Part shown: piece by piece, positions 44,991-53,964 of the stretch
Layout of the letters: each line of letters opens with the position of its first letter
Position numbering within the stretch: the first letter of the stretch is position 1
NCBI RefSeq assembly: GCF_947495315.1
Contig: NZ_CANLYD010000023.1
Span: 1-64,000, forward strand
Length of the DNA: 64,000 bases
DNA from: an uncultured Aquimarina sp.
GTDB taxonomy: Bacteria; Bacteroidota; Bacteroidia; Flavobacteriales; Flavobacteriaceae
Direction of reading: 5' to 3'
Position numbers and translations under genes: made by a program
Notes under the pieces: generated by a model
The model's input: the letters and a program-made list of their open reading frames with translations, nothing else
What the model was told of the DNA's origin: nothing
Database searches by the model: none

Positions 44991-45668
44991 TTATTTATTG
45001 TAACTTAAAATGACCTGATTCCCTTTCACCTTCTGCTTTGACTTATTATCAAAAAGAAATATATCTTCCTTAAATTTTACTAGTAGTTTTTTCTTCTCTT
45101 CTTCTAGAATTATGAAAGGAATAATACTTTCGTATTCTTCATATGAATTTAGAGCAACATAATCGAGAAAATCTATTTCTGTAAAGGTTTTTCCATTATA
45201 CCAATACAAATAAGTTCCCCAACTTTCCTCTGCACCTATTTCTCCTAATACAATAAAATGATTTGTATTATTTGCTTTATAAACTGATAATTGTAACCTC
45301 CAACTATCCTGCTGACCTTTAGATGTATACATTACGTTATCGTTATCGTTAATTACGAACAGATGAATACCTTCCTTTGGTCTTTCTTTAAGCAATCCCG
45401 TAATAAGCTGGATATTGTATATTGAAATTATATTTTCTACTTCTATACTATCATTACCTTTGGAATTGGATATACTTCTTGGTTGTATTAACTCATACTT
45501 TATTGGGTATTCTTTTTCCTGCGTTTGTTCTTTTTTTATAGTTAATTCATTATTCTCAATATTACTTGATGCTACATACGTGTCGTTTTGTAATTGAGGC
45601 TTATAATTTTTACCACAAGCACAAATAGCAAGAAAACTTAAAATTATATAGTAATGTATTGATCTCAT
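44991..45668 (-). CDS. Lipoprotein overlapping the M23 effector (immunity candidate)
   Basis: A 225-residue lipoprotein: YYIILSFLAICAC gives a lipobox near Cys18. The mature part is beta-rich with a repeating strand pattern (SVYKANNTNHFIVLGEIG, TYLYWYNGKTFTEIDFLD) and a charged C-terminus. Its ATG overlaps the stop of the DUF4280-M23 gene by one base, so it is translated together with that protein. A periplasmic lipoprotein coupled to a peptidoglycan-hydrolysing effector is the classic position for its immunity protein. No family motif confirms it. Confidence 0.6.
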   Translation of the reverse strand: MRSIHYYIILSFLAICACGKNYKPQLQNDTYVASSNIENNELTIKKEQTQEKEYPIKYELIQPRSISNSKGNDSIEVENIISIYNIQLITGLLKERPKEGIHLFVINDNDNVMYTSKGQQDSWRLQLSVYKANNTNHFIVLGEIGAEESWGTYLYWYNGKTFTEIDFLDYVALNSYEEYESIIPFIILEEEKKKLLVKFKEDIFLFDNKSKQKVKGNQVILSYNK

Positions 45669-46666
45669 TATGCTCTATGCGCTTGTTGTGCTATTAATTG
45701 CTGATGCGTTTGATTTGCATCGTTTTCTAACTTTAAATTCACAAAGAATGCAGGATTGATTTTATTTGCTAATCCTCTAGATCTGGCAACGTTAGCAATT
45801 TCAAAATGTAAATGAGGAGCTCTTGTTCCGCTCGCATTTCCAGATACCCCAGATTTTCCGATCACGTCACCTGATTTCACCTCATCACCTACATTTACTG
45901 AAGCTTCTTCCACATGCGCATAACGTAAGAAAATCTTTCCATCATAATTAAAAGCATTTCCCTTTTCGATTTCATCAGGACCATATTGTAACGAGTATCC
46001 GTTCTTAGCGTTTTTAAGGTCATCTACATTTGTAATTTTTAACACAATTACTTTCCCAAAACCTGGTCCAGTATAAATTTGATCAATAACTCCGTCTAAA
46101 CAAGCATAAAGTGTCGTCCCCGTTTCTGCAAAAATATCCAGTCCTGTATGATTTCGAACGCTACCATCTCGATTTCTTCTTACACTACCAAAGGTGCTTC
46201 CTTTTGGTTTATAATTTCCAGAAAAAGTATATAATGTTATCTCTGAATTTTCTATAGGATCGGTCCATACACTATTAACAACTTCTTCTTCTTGTTCTTG
46301 TTCTTCGGTATCCGGTAAATCCGTAGGGACATCTATTTGTGCTGTATTTGCTATCGAAATAGGAACTCCTCCTGTTGCACATTTAATAGTAGACGCGGCA
46401 AGTAATGCTAATCTTCCGTCTACCGCCACTCCATCTGCAGTTCGTTTCCACTTTGTCGGTGAAATTACACTAGCACAAGGAGGAGGGCTTTTCCTCCATT
46501 TTTTACAAACGCCTCCAAAAACAAGGTTTGTTTTACTTTTATCCGCATCCGTTGCCCATTGCGTATCTTGTAATTTCACTTGTGAATGAGAAACCATTAA
46601 TTTACCACTACCAGAACATAATGGACATTTTAGCGTAGCTCCATTTTTAACAAATTCACCAGCCAT
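45668..46666 (-). CDS. DUF4280 PAAR-like/M23 peptidase fusion effector
   Basis: A 332-residue fusion. Residues 1-115 follow the DUF4280 PAAR-like pattern (FVKNGATLKCPLC, LVFGGVCKKW, PPPCASVISPTKW, LLAASTIKCATGGVPISI), so it can cap the VgrG tip. Residues about 140-320 are an M23 (lysostaphin/LytM-type) zinc endopeptidase with the metal motif HTGLDIF (His173, Asp177) and HLHFEI (His285, His287); M23 enzymes cut peptide cross-links in peptidoglycan. A typical chain GSTFGSVRRNRDG and AGTxLYACLDGVI-like loop precede the active site. It is therefore a T6SS effector carried by the spike. The next gene overlaps its stop and is probably its immunity factor. Confidence 0.87.
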   Translation of the reverse strand: MAGEFVKNGATLKCPLCSGSGKLMVSHSQVKLQDTQWATDADKSKTNLVFGGVCKKWRKSPPPCASVISPTKWKRTADGVAVDGRLALLAASTIKCATGGVPISIANTAQIDVPTDLPDTEEQEQEEEVVNSVWTDPIENSEITLYTFSGNYKPKGSTFGSVRRNRDGSVRNHTGLDIFAETGTTLYACLDGVIDQIYTGPGFGKVIVLKITNVDDLKNAKNGYSLQYGPDEIEKGNAFNYDGKIFLRYAHVEEASVNVGDEVKSGDVIGKSGVSGNASGTRAPHLHFEIANVARSRGLANKINPAFFVNLKLENDANQTHQQLIAQQAHRA

Positions 46667-46669
46667 ATC

Positions 46670-47464
46670 TTATAATTGTTTTAAAGTATAAATACTTTGG
46701 TATTCTTGTCTTCCATATTTTTCAACAATAGAAATAACCGCATTTTGCAACCAAAAATCAGTTGGCCTTTTAAAACTATAAAGCCCATCAATAGTTAAAT
46801 ATTCTTCATTTTCAGGATGATTTGCCTTAACTTTTAGTGCTATCTCTCCTACATTTCTAGAGGATTGTAATGAAATTTCTTCTGTAGCAATAATTTTTCC
46901 ATATCTAGTATTCAGCTCTTGGGATATTGATGTTATCTTATCAGTAATATATTCACTATATAGTGGTTTTAATAGTCCACCGAAATTTTGATATAATGAA
47001 ATCTCATCAATCAATTTCCGTTCTGAACTCAAAATTTCATCCATATTTAAAATCAACTCCTCAACTTGGTTTCCTTTATATCTATGCTGGACATATTTTT
47101 TTATGTTATTCCATACCTCTTGTAATTCCAACATATTATCTATCGCCATAACTTTTCCGATATAAGAAACTCTTAATACCAGGTTATTGTATATAGAAGC
47201 TATTTTCTTTAAAATATCCTTCATCGCATAAGATCCATCAGAAAACCGGAAATAAGTATTTCGTACATTAATACTTATAAGACGAATATATGGTTGATTT
47301 TCATCCGATTGTATTTTTACTGAAATTTCCCTCTTCAGAGAACCCAAAATATTTCTTGAATAATTAATTGGAAAAGAACTTTCAATAGCATAGTCATATT
47401 TTCCTTGTTTAGGCAAGGCTATATGAGCTTCCTCTGAAATAAAAGTATATTTAGTCTGTATCAT
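46670..47464 (-). CDS. Adaptor-like protein downstream of VgrG, module 2
   Basis: A 264-residue protein homologous by eye to the 27280-28233 protein. Shared features are a beta-rich N-terminal half, a helical middle with WNNIKKYVQHRYKGN followed by EELILNMDEIL, and a short beta C-terminus. The gene lies between vgrG and the DUF4280-M23 gene, the position of a cargo adaptor. No known family is recognised. It differs from Tap (DUF4123) adaptors in sequence, so it may be a Bacteroidota-specific equivalent. Confidence 0.7.
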   Translation of the reverse strand: MIQTKYTFISEEAHIALPKQGKYDYAIESSFPINYSRNILGSLKREISVKIQSDENQPYIRLISINVRNTYFRFSDGSYAMKDILKKIASIYNNLVLRVSYIGKVMAIDNMLELQEVWNNIKKYVQHRYKGNQVEELILNMDEILSSERKLIDEISLYQNFGGLLKPLYSEYITDKITSISQELNTRYGKIIATEEISLQSSRNVGEIALKVKANHPENEEYLTIDGLYSFKRPTDFWLQNAVISIVEKYGRQEYQSIYTLKQL

Positions 47465-47500
47465 ATGATTTGTGTTCTTGGTATTACTAAAAATATTTTA

Positions 47501-49291
47501 TTATCCTTTACTAATTTTCACATTTCCTCCTCCTTGAAACGAAGCTGTGGCACCGCAGGCAATTTTCATATTTTGTTTACTTTGAATTTCTGCATTTCCA
47601 CTATTCTGAACTAATTCACCTCCTACTGATGTAGTCATATTATCTTCTACCGTATTTGTATGGCTTCGAGATGAGTTTTCGTAACTCATTGCTGTTTTTA
47701 TTTTGGTATTTTGACCTACATTGAATGTAGCATCTTCTTCTACATTCATTTCAAAATTTTTAGCATTCAATGTCATTTTCTCTAAAGCTGTAATCGTTAT
47801 GTTGTTATTAGCAGTATCAATATGAATAGTATTAGCATTTTGATCTATGATGGTAATAAACTCTTTTCCTTCGGTATCGTTAAACTCAATCATATGTCCA
47901 CTTCGGGTTCTGATTGCTTTAATATCATTATTATTGGTTTTCCATCCGGCAGATTTTGCATTTCCATTATAGAGTGTGCCTAAAACATAAGGTCTCTCTG
48001 CGTTACCTCCTTCAAAACCAACCAATACCTCCTCGCCTATTTCTGGAATAAAGTGAAAACCCTTTTCTCCTCCAGAATGAGGTGTCATTAATCGAAGCCA
48101 AGGCGTATATTCTCCTAGTGGCTTCTGCCAGTGAAACTGTACTTTTATCCGACTAATTCCATCGGGATCAACATTATCAGTAACTGTTGCCACTTGTGTA
48201 TCACTTTTAGGATGAATAAAAATATTTGTATGAGGATATACATCGTCATCTACAGAAACACCTTCAAAATGATTTACATACTTACCATTTTCTGTAGCTG
48301 TGTGAGTTACTTTAATAATTCTATATGTGTTTTGGTCACTATTTTGTTGCTTTATTTTTACAATTTTCCCTAAACTTACTCCTGGATTATCACTTTTACC
48401 TGTAACAACTACCTGTTTAATTTCTTCGGCTTTTTTCTGCTCTTTTACCAGGTTATTGAGTCTCTGCTTCGTTTGTGTATCATTATACGTATTTAGAAAA
48501 ACCTGAGACTTATGAGGAAACATATCCTTACTTTTATTAGAAGCATATCCGTTATGTCCGTTTATCGAAGTACTAATTTCTGTAGTAGCAACCTCATGTT
48601 TTTCATTATTTAAATAATCATTAGTAAAAAAGGAATAACTATTGGATCTAGGGTGTAAACTTCTGGAGAATTCTTGTAAATCAAAACCATACGTTAATGT
48701 GGTCTCTTCAGCATCTAAAGGTTTTCCAAACACTAAATTTTCTCCATCATAATAAAACCATTCTCCGTATTGAGCAGATAATCTACTTGCAAACTCAAAA
48801 CTGCTTTCTCCATTTTGAACACAGTAATGCAAAGCATCATTTGATCTTGTAGATACTGTGGTATTTAACTTTGAACGATCATATTTTTGAAAAACACTGG
48901 TTAGAATTGATTCTAAATTCTCATCACTAAAAGACGCATAGTGTGGCCCATCATCTGTTAGTATTGAATTACTCTTAGCTTTAATCAAAATAGAATCTCC
49001 CATGGATTGATGAAAACCATTAGTCACTTTTACTTCTGCGACTACGCCATTAAATTTTAGTTCTTTATAGATATCTAAAGAATCTAAGGATGAGACAGAA
49101 AGAATAATAGTTTGCCCCAAAAAGTCGTTGCTTTCATCCTCGTTTAGATCGGATTTTTTTTCTAACACGTCTCTACGACATAATATTTCGAGCGTGTGAT
49201 GATCATCAATTTCTTGCTTAAGTGTAAGTTCCTTAAATGCCTTTATAGAAACTCCGCCAATAAACAATTGAATATTAGATTGAAGTGCCAT
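47501..49291 (-). CDS. vgrG: Type VI secretion spike protein VgrG (module 2)
   Basis: A 596-residue VgrG with the same domains as the module 1 protein: base domain (IDDHHTLEILCRRD, VTNGFHQSMGDSILIKAKS, FLNTYNDTQTKQRLN), OB fold (DPDGISRIKVQFHWQKPLG, TPWLRLMTPHSGGEKGFHFI), then a repetitive beta-helix with Asn/Thr/Ser-rich turns, ending QNMKIACGATASFQGGGNVK. It is the first gene of module 2; the adaptor, DUF4280-M23, lipoprotein and VasX-like genes follow in the same direction. The last residues resemble the separate 52-residue protein of module 1. The ATG is secure. Confidence 0.94.
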   Translation of the reverse strand: MALQSNIQLFIGGVSIKAFKELTLKQEIDDHHTLEILCRRDVLEKKSDLNEDESNDFLGQTIILSVSSLDSLDIYKELKFNGVVAEVKVTNGFHQSMGDSILIKAKSNSILTDDGPHYASFSDENLESILTSVFQKYDRSKLNTTVSTRSNDALHYCVQNGESSFEFASRLSAQYGEWFYYDGENLVFGKPLDAEETTLTYGFDLQEFSRSLHPRSNSYSFFTNDYLNNEKHEVATTEISTSINGHNGYASNKSKDMFPHKSQVFLNTYNDTQTKQRLNNLVKEQKKAEEIKQVVVTGKSDNPGVSLGKIVKIKQQNSDQNTYRIIKVTHTATENGKYVNHFEGVSVDDDVYPHTNIFIHPKSDTQVATVTDNVDPDGISRIKVQFHWQKPLGEYTPWLRLMTPHSGGEKGFHFIPEIGEEVLVGFEGGNAERPYVLGTLYNGNAKSAGWKTNNNDIKAIRTRSGHMIEFNDTEGKEFITIIDQNANTIHIDTANNNITITALEKMTLNAKNFEMNVEEDATFNVGQNTKIKTAMSYENSSRSHTNTVEDNMTTSVGGELVQNSGNAEIQSKQNMKIACGATASFQGGGNVKISKG

Positions 49292-49469
49292 TGTTGAGTT
49301 TTAAAATTAATTTGTGTACCCCAATTACAAAAACAAACTGCTATTCCTTCACTAAAATATTTTATGACAATAAAATTAGTACTTAGAATAAACAATAATT
49401 CTGTATTGGTTATTTCAAATTTAGAAAACTAATGGAGGCAAATCAACCAGATATTCAGTGGAAACACAC

Positions 49470-49484
49470 CCCTGAAAACCACTA
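49470..49484 (-). promoter_or_regulatory. Shared 15-bp motif, copy 2
   Basis: TAGTGGTTTTCAGGG on the minus strand, followed by GTGTG and TTTCC, 179 bases upstream of the module 2 vgrG start. Same core as 41935-41949. Confidence 0.4.
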
Positions 49485-49598
49485 CAAATAGCAATGGCTG
49501 GCTACTAAAGAAATTAAGGGTTACCCATAAAATACTCAAATTAGCTTGAAAGAAATTAGATGAGAATTATCTTGATTCAACTTTAATGGAAAGAAAAA

Positions 49599-49628
49599 AC
49601 TGGATATAAAATAGAATTTATATCCAGT
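49599..49628 (-). terminator. Hairpin with minus-strand T-run
   Basis: ACTGGATATAAA (49599-49610) and TTTATATCCAGT (49617-49628) form a 12-bp stem with a 6-base loop. On the minus strand it is followed by TTTTTTCTTT, so it would terminate leftward transcription, for example from the small frame at 49680-49775. Confidence 0.6.
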
Positions 49629-49679
49629 CATTAAAAGTACTTTGTAAACATTTTGTTTGGGGTTTAGGTTTATGAAAGT

Positions 49680-49775
49680 CTATCTATGAATTGCGTGGCT
49701 ACTAGCCGCTGGTAATTCTTGTAAAAACTTTCTTAAAACACTCCAATTGATTTTAAATGAAATAAAATTTGTCAT
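49680..49775 (-). CDS. Putative 31-residue small protein
   Basis: A minus-strand frame with ATG at 49775, stop TAG at 49680-49682, preceded by AAGGAAATC (purine-rich, ribosome-site-like, uncommon in this window). The peptide begins MTNFISFKINWSVLRKFLQ and ends in AASSHAIHR; the first half looks amphipathic. A hairpin with a following T-run on the same strand lies 50 bases downstream. No family is recognised. It may be a chance frame. Confidence 0.28.
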   Translation of the reverse strand: MTNFISFKINWSVLRKFLQELPAASSHAIHR

Positions 49776-50068
49776 GATTTCCTTTTTTAAATTAATAAAC
49801 ATTTTTTAACCGATACTTATAATTGCCCGATCAGTTGCTAAGTAATTTTCAAAACGCGTGCCAAACTTTTATAAATCAAAACCAAAAAACCATAACAGAT
49901 TGTTACAAAATAAGTTAAGTGTTAAAAAAAATATTTTAAAATTATCTTATAACATCCATTAAGATTCTTTTATATGATGTTTTAATGAAAAAACAACTTA
50001 TTATTTTATTGGTGACTCAATTAAAATCAATAAGTGATATTTGGATTGCAATTGGAAGTGTAACTCTT

Positions 50069-50515
50069 TCAAAAAACCTTTGGGAAAAATCGTCCTACTT
50101 TTTTCTTGTATTTTTTATATTCTGTGTATTTTTTGGAGAGTAATTCTTCTTCATAAGAGCTTTTGAAATAAAATAAGATGAGCAATCCTATAGCAATTAT
50201 TATTTTATAGCCAGAACAGCTATATAAGGCATAAAAGAAACCACTTATCAATATTCCAGAATAAATAGGATGTCTGGAAAATCTATAGAATCCATTTTGT
50301 ATTAATACTCCATCGTCTATAGGAGCCGGAAAAGGAGATAATTGATTACGTAATTGTAATATTGAACCAAGAATTATAATTCCTCCGGTGACTGTTAGGA
50401 CTAACAATAGATAACTGATAGATGGAAAACAAAATATTCTTAAATTATATATTGGAAACATATACAATATAAACTGAATCAATACATAGGTAAATCCTTT
50501 TTTATCATTTTGCAT
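50069..50515 (-). CDS. Isoprenylcysteine methyltransferase-like membrane protein
   Basis: A 148-residue membrane protein with four hydrophobic segments (about 8-24, 30-52, 82-102, 106-122). The C-terminal half holds the ICMT/PEMT-type motif: NGFYRFSRHPIYSGIL, then EEELLSKKYTEYKKYKKKVGRFFP, in which the conserved R-H-P and downstream E-E residues bind S-adenosylmethionine. Family members methylate prenyl-cysteines or lipids. Bacterial homologues of this length are mostly of unknown substrate. It stands next to the amylase and in the same direction. Confidence 0.8.
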   Translation of the reverse strand: MQNDKKGFTYVLIQFILYMFPIYNLRIFCFPSISYLLLVLTVTGGIIILGSILQLRNQLSPFPAPIDDGVLIQNGFYRFSRHPIYSGILISGFFYALYSCSGYKIIIAIGLLILFYFKSSYEEELLSKKYTEYKKYKKKVGRFFPKVF

Positions 50516-50529
50516 AGCCTAAAAATAAA

Positions 50530-50569
50530 AAAAACCTGCCAAGGATAATCACTTCCTCAACAGGTTTTT
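50530..50569 (-). terminator. Terminator of the amylase gene
   Basis: AAAACCTG and CAGGTTTT form a stem around a long loop (further partial pairing), and a T-rich tract follows on the minus strand, between the amylase stop (50590) and the ICMT-like gene. Confidence 0.65.
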
Positions 50570-50589
50570 ACTTCAGCAAAATAATCGTT

Positions 50590-53500
50590 TTACTTAACCA
50601 TTTTCATCACCCTCACATTTTTATCAGAAACTATCTTTAGAAGATAAATTCCTTTTGGAAGGTTGGCTGTATTCATGGTTACTGTATTTGTTCTGGTGTC
50701 TTTAACAAGCGTTGTATTTGTTCTCTTACCCGCTAGATCAAACATTTCTATTCTTACATGGTTATCTTTCATATTTCCTGTAAAAGATAGTGTCAATGAT
50801 TGATTAAAAGGATTGGGCCAGGCTCTAGCCACTTGCAATGCATCGCTTACAGGAGCTTTGTCAGAAAAAGAACCTTTTATATCATTTATAGATGGGCAAT
50901 CACTTGGGCAATTATCAAACCATTGGTTATCATACCAGCCATCTGTGCTTCTAAATAAATCATCCGTCTGTGCACCTCCATTATCAGTAAAAACAATTCC
51001 TACTTCTACAGATTCATCAACTAGATAAGTATACCAAGGTGATCCATTAATAGTATTCATGGCTACACCAGGCCAAGCTGGAGCACCAGGAATCGCTGCG
51101 TTTGCATTTTTATCGTATATATAAATAAATGCCGTATTCCAGGAAGAAGGTTTCTTAAAATATACATCAAAAGAAGTATCTGGAATTATTCCTGGGCATT
51201 CACCAGGACAGGTATCCGTCCAACCATTGTTATACCATCCATCTATTGTTCTAAACAAATCATCAGTCTGTGCTCCACCATTATCGTTAAAAACAATTCC
51301 CACTTCGACTGATTCATCTATGTCATATGTAAACCAAGGAGAAGTACTTAATTGTGACATTTGAACTCCTGGCCAAGCAGGAAATCCTGGAATTGCTGCA
51401 TTTGCATTTTTATCATACAAATATACATACGCTGTATTCCAGCTATCTGGTTTTCTGAAGTTAACTGTATATCCTAATGTATCTTCAATCGTATATACTC
51501 TGTTAATTACATCAGAACTTCCTGCACTATTTATAGCAACTGCATTTAATTCTGTATTTCCGGTAGAAAATATTGTAAATGCACCGGCGTATAATGTACT
51601 TGTTGCATCTGGAGCAGAACCATCTAAAGTATAATATATAACTCCAGAGTTGGTAGCGCTCATGCTTACTTCTACACTTCCATTAAACGTTCCTGAATCT
51701 GGTGAAACTGTCAATACTGGAGGTCCTGGATCAGTAGGGCAATCGCTTGGACAACTATCAAACCATTGACCATCATACCAACCTTCTGTTATTCTTGTTA
51801 AATCGTCTGTTTGGTCTCCTCCATTATCATTAAATACAATACCAACTTGTACATTTTGATCAATAGTATAAGTAAACCAAGGAGTTCCTTCTATCTCATC
51901 CATTGTTGCTCCTGGCCAAGCTGGAAATCCGTCTAATGCTTCTCCAGTATTTTGATTAAATAAATAAATAGTAGCTGATGACCAAGTAGCTGGTTTTTTG
52001 AAATACACCTCAAATGGAGACCCATCACCGATTATATAGTCTGCAGGTACTATATTAGACTCGTTACCTTCAGAATCAAAAGCTATTGCTTTTATAGATG
52101 TTGTAGTGTTTATATCAAATGGAGTTGTATATTGAGTACTGGAAACTGAAGGATCCGAACCATCTGTGGTATAAAAAATATCTACCGTAGCTCCTTCTGT
52201 TGTTGTAGATGCATCCATTTCTACAGTTACAACATCTGTATAAAACCCTGAAGCCGGATTTATCGATAATGTTACAGAATCTGAAAGATCAAAAGGTTCA
52301 CCTACTAGGACAATTCCGAAAGTAGTTCCAAAAGTTACTGTTCCTCCGGATACTGTTGCTGTAGTATCAGAAAAGTAATCTTTAAGTACAGTTCCTTCAG
52401 GCCACATTCCGAAAACGTTTAGTGCTCCAGCAAAATCATTATCCTGTCCCTGGAACACCAATGCTTTATCAGTTTCTCCATTACGATTATACTCACGTTT
52501 AAAAATGTATGGAGCATCGCTTAGTTTTTGATGCGAACCAGCACCAATAGAAACATGCTCTCTTCTAAATGTTCCTAATTTTCTCCAATGAAGCAGCATA
52601 GCATCATTCATGTTATCCCAGTTCATAAACCCCCGATACCCGGCATCTAAATAGGTTTGAGCATCAAAAAATTCTCTCCCAGATTCATCCCCGTAATAAA
52701 TTTGGGCTCCTCCCGGAGATAGTAATAATTTTACCGCTCCTTCAAACATATTTCCTCTATAATACTCACTAAAATCGTGAGATCTCAAGTAACTGATCAT
52801 GTTATACTCACCCGGAGTATTGAATCCCCCGTCCTGATTAAGCTTTTCCGCAAAAGAACTAAAAATTGCTTCTTGTCCCATAGAATCATAAGCTTCTATT
52901 GGTGATCTAAAATTGATCATGCTATTGAATTTACTCACGGTAAAATCTTCAGGAAGTGGATCATTCGCGTTATTTTTAATATTCAGAGAAGAATCCTCTC
53001 CTGTCATATAAAAATCAAGATCATCTGGTTTTTTGGTAGGATTATTTTGTTTCCATTCTCTTAGCGCTAGAACCGCTTCTTCTTTCAGTTCTTTCCAAAC
53101 ATCAGCTCTCACATGGCGCTCTGTATCTACACGGAAACCGTCAATACCATATTCTCTAACCCAATCAGTCAACCATTTGATTAGATAATATCTAGGCGTT
53201 CTTGGCTTGCCTGTTCTGGCAAAATAAGAATCCAATTCATCCAATTCTTGTTGCTTTCTTCCTTCAGTTTCCCATTTATCCAATAACCATTGTGGTAAAT
53301 TTACAGAGTTAAAAGACTCCGTTCTTACGTCAGGCAAACCATAAAGAGATTGTGTATAATCATCACAAGGTAGTTCTCCGTTATTAGGTTCTCCTTCTTC
53401 CTGGCATTGTAATCGTACCCAATCCAAAGGGTAATCTTGATCAACAGGTATTCTTTGACCATTTACATCCTTATAAGTAACATAACCTGAATGGTTCATT

Positions 53501-53964
53501 ACGATATCCAACAAAACTCTAATACCGTGGTTGTGTGCTTCATCAATAAAATCTTCAAACTCTTCTGCAGAGGTAAAGTTTGGATCAAATGCTGTCCAAT
53601 CATTGGTGTGATAACCGTGGTATGGATAATCATTAAATTCAGTACCGATATACCCATGTCTGTTTTCTACTACCGGAGTAACCCAGATAGCACTTACTCC
53701 AAGTTCATTAAAATATCCTTCTCGAATTTTTTGTGTTACTCCCGGAATATCCCCTCCTTGAAAATCAAGTTCGTTAGCTGTACTGTTTTTTTGACGATCA
53801 AAGCTCGTATCATTAGTAGGATCGCCGTTATTAAAACGATCGGTAATAAGAAAGTAAACTGTAAGATTATCCCAAGAGAATGGCAGGTTTCTTTCTGATT
53901 GTGCTACGCCTAGTCTAGGTAAACAAAGGCAAATTAATAACCCTAAATAGAGTAATTTTTTCAT
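50590..53964 (-). CDS. T9SS-exported GH13 alpha-amylase with three starch-binding-type repeats
   Basis: A 1124-residue secreted starch-degrading enzyme. Signal peptide, then GH13 catalytic domain (about 22-560) with GFRVDTERHVRADVW (nucleophile Asp280), TGEDSS (acid/base Glu323) and LRSHDFSEYY (Asp397). Two beta domains of chitobiase-C type (about 563-645, 745-828) alternate with three CBM26-like modules (about 648-745, 830-925, 930-1020), each reading VYFKKP-SxW...WPGxxM...GIVFNDNGG-QTDDL. The C-terminus is a type A T9SS sorting domain (AWPNPFNQSLTLSF, ending VRMMKMVK-like). It is surface-attached or released in the medium. The upstream region carries two AAACGTT palindromes, perhaps LacI-type operators. 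Confidence 0.95.
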   Translation of the reverse strand: MKKLLYLGLLICLCLPRLGVAQSERNLPFSWDNLTVYFLITDRFNNGDPTNDTSFDRQKNSTANELDFQGGDIPGVTQKIREGYFNELGVSAIWVTPVVENRHGYIGTEFNDYPYHGYHTNDWTAFDPNFTSAEEFEDFIDEAHNHGIRVLLDIVMNHSGYVTYKDVNGQRIPVDQDYPLDWVRLQCQEEGEPNNGELPCDDYTQSLYGLPDVRTESFNSVNLPQWLLDKWETEGRKQQELDELDSYFARTGKPRTPRYYLIKWLTDWVREYGIDGFRVDTERHVRADVWKELKEEAVLALREWKQNNPTKKPDDLDFYMTGEDSSLNIKNNANDPLPEDFTVSKFNSMINFRSPIEAYDSMGQEAIFSSFAEKLNQDGGFNTPGEYNMISYLRSHDFSEYYRGNMFEGAVKLLLSPGGAQIYYGDESGREFFDAQTYLDAGYRGFMNWDNMNDAMLLHWRKLGTFRREHVSIGAGSHQKLSDAPYIFKREYNRNGETDKALVFQGQDNDFAGALNVFGMWPEGTVLKDYFSDTTATVSGGTVTFGTTFGIVLVGEPFDLSDSVTLSINPASGFYTDVVTVEMDASTTTEGATVDIFYTTDGSDPSVSSTQYTTPFDINTTTSIKAIAFDSEGNESNIVPADYIIGDGSPFEVYFKKPATWSSATIYLFNQNTGEALDGFPAWPGATMDEIEGTPWFTYTIDQNVQVGIVFNDNGGDQTDDLTRITEGWYDGQWFDSCPSDCPTDPGPPVLTVSPDSGTFNGSVEVSMSATNSGVIYYTLDGSAPDATSTLYAGAFTIFSTGNTELNAVAINSAGSSDVINRVYTIEDTLGYTVNFRKPDSWNTAYVYLYDKNANAAIPGFPAWPGVQMSQLSTSPWFTYDIDESVEVGIVFNDNGGAQTDDLFRTIDGWYNNGWTDTCPGECPGIIPDTSFDVYFKKPSSWNTAFIYIYDKNANAAIPGAPAWPGVAMNTINGSPWYTYLVDESVEVGIVFTDNGGAQTDDLFRSTDGWYDNQWFDNCPSDCPSINDIKGSFSDKAPVSDALQVARAWPNPFNQSLTLSFTGNMKDNHVRIEMFDLAGKRTNTTLVKDTRTNTVTMNTANLPKGIYLLKIVSDKNVRVMKMVK

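Larger units (their letters stand above)
49292..50068. other. 777-base spacer upstream of VgrG module 2
   Basis: Low coding content. It contains the second copy of the shared motif (49470-49484), a 12-bp hairpin (49599-49628), a 31-codon frame on the minus strand (49680-49775) and an A+T-rich left end of the amylase region. It marks the right edge of the accessory cluster. Confidence 0.5.

Noticed and set aside
25349..49291. Complete T6SS gene cluster
   Set aside because: Only spike, tip, adaptor and cargo genes are present; no sheath, tube, baseplate or membrane-complex genes were recognised.
53491..53898. 135-codon plus-strand frame within the amylase gene
   Set aside because: Overlaps catalytic GH13 sequence and shows no domain pattern; a shadow.
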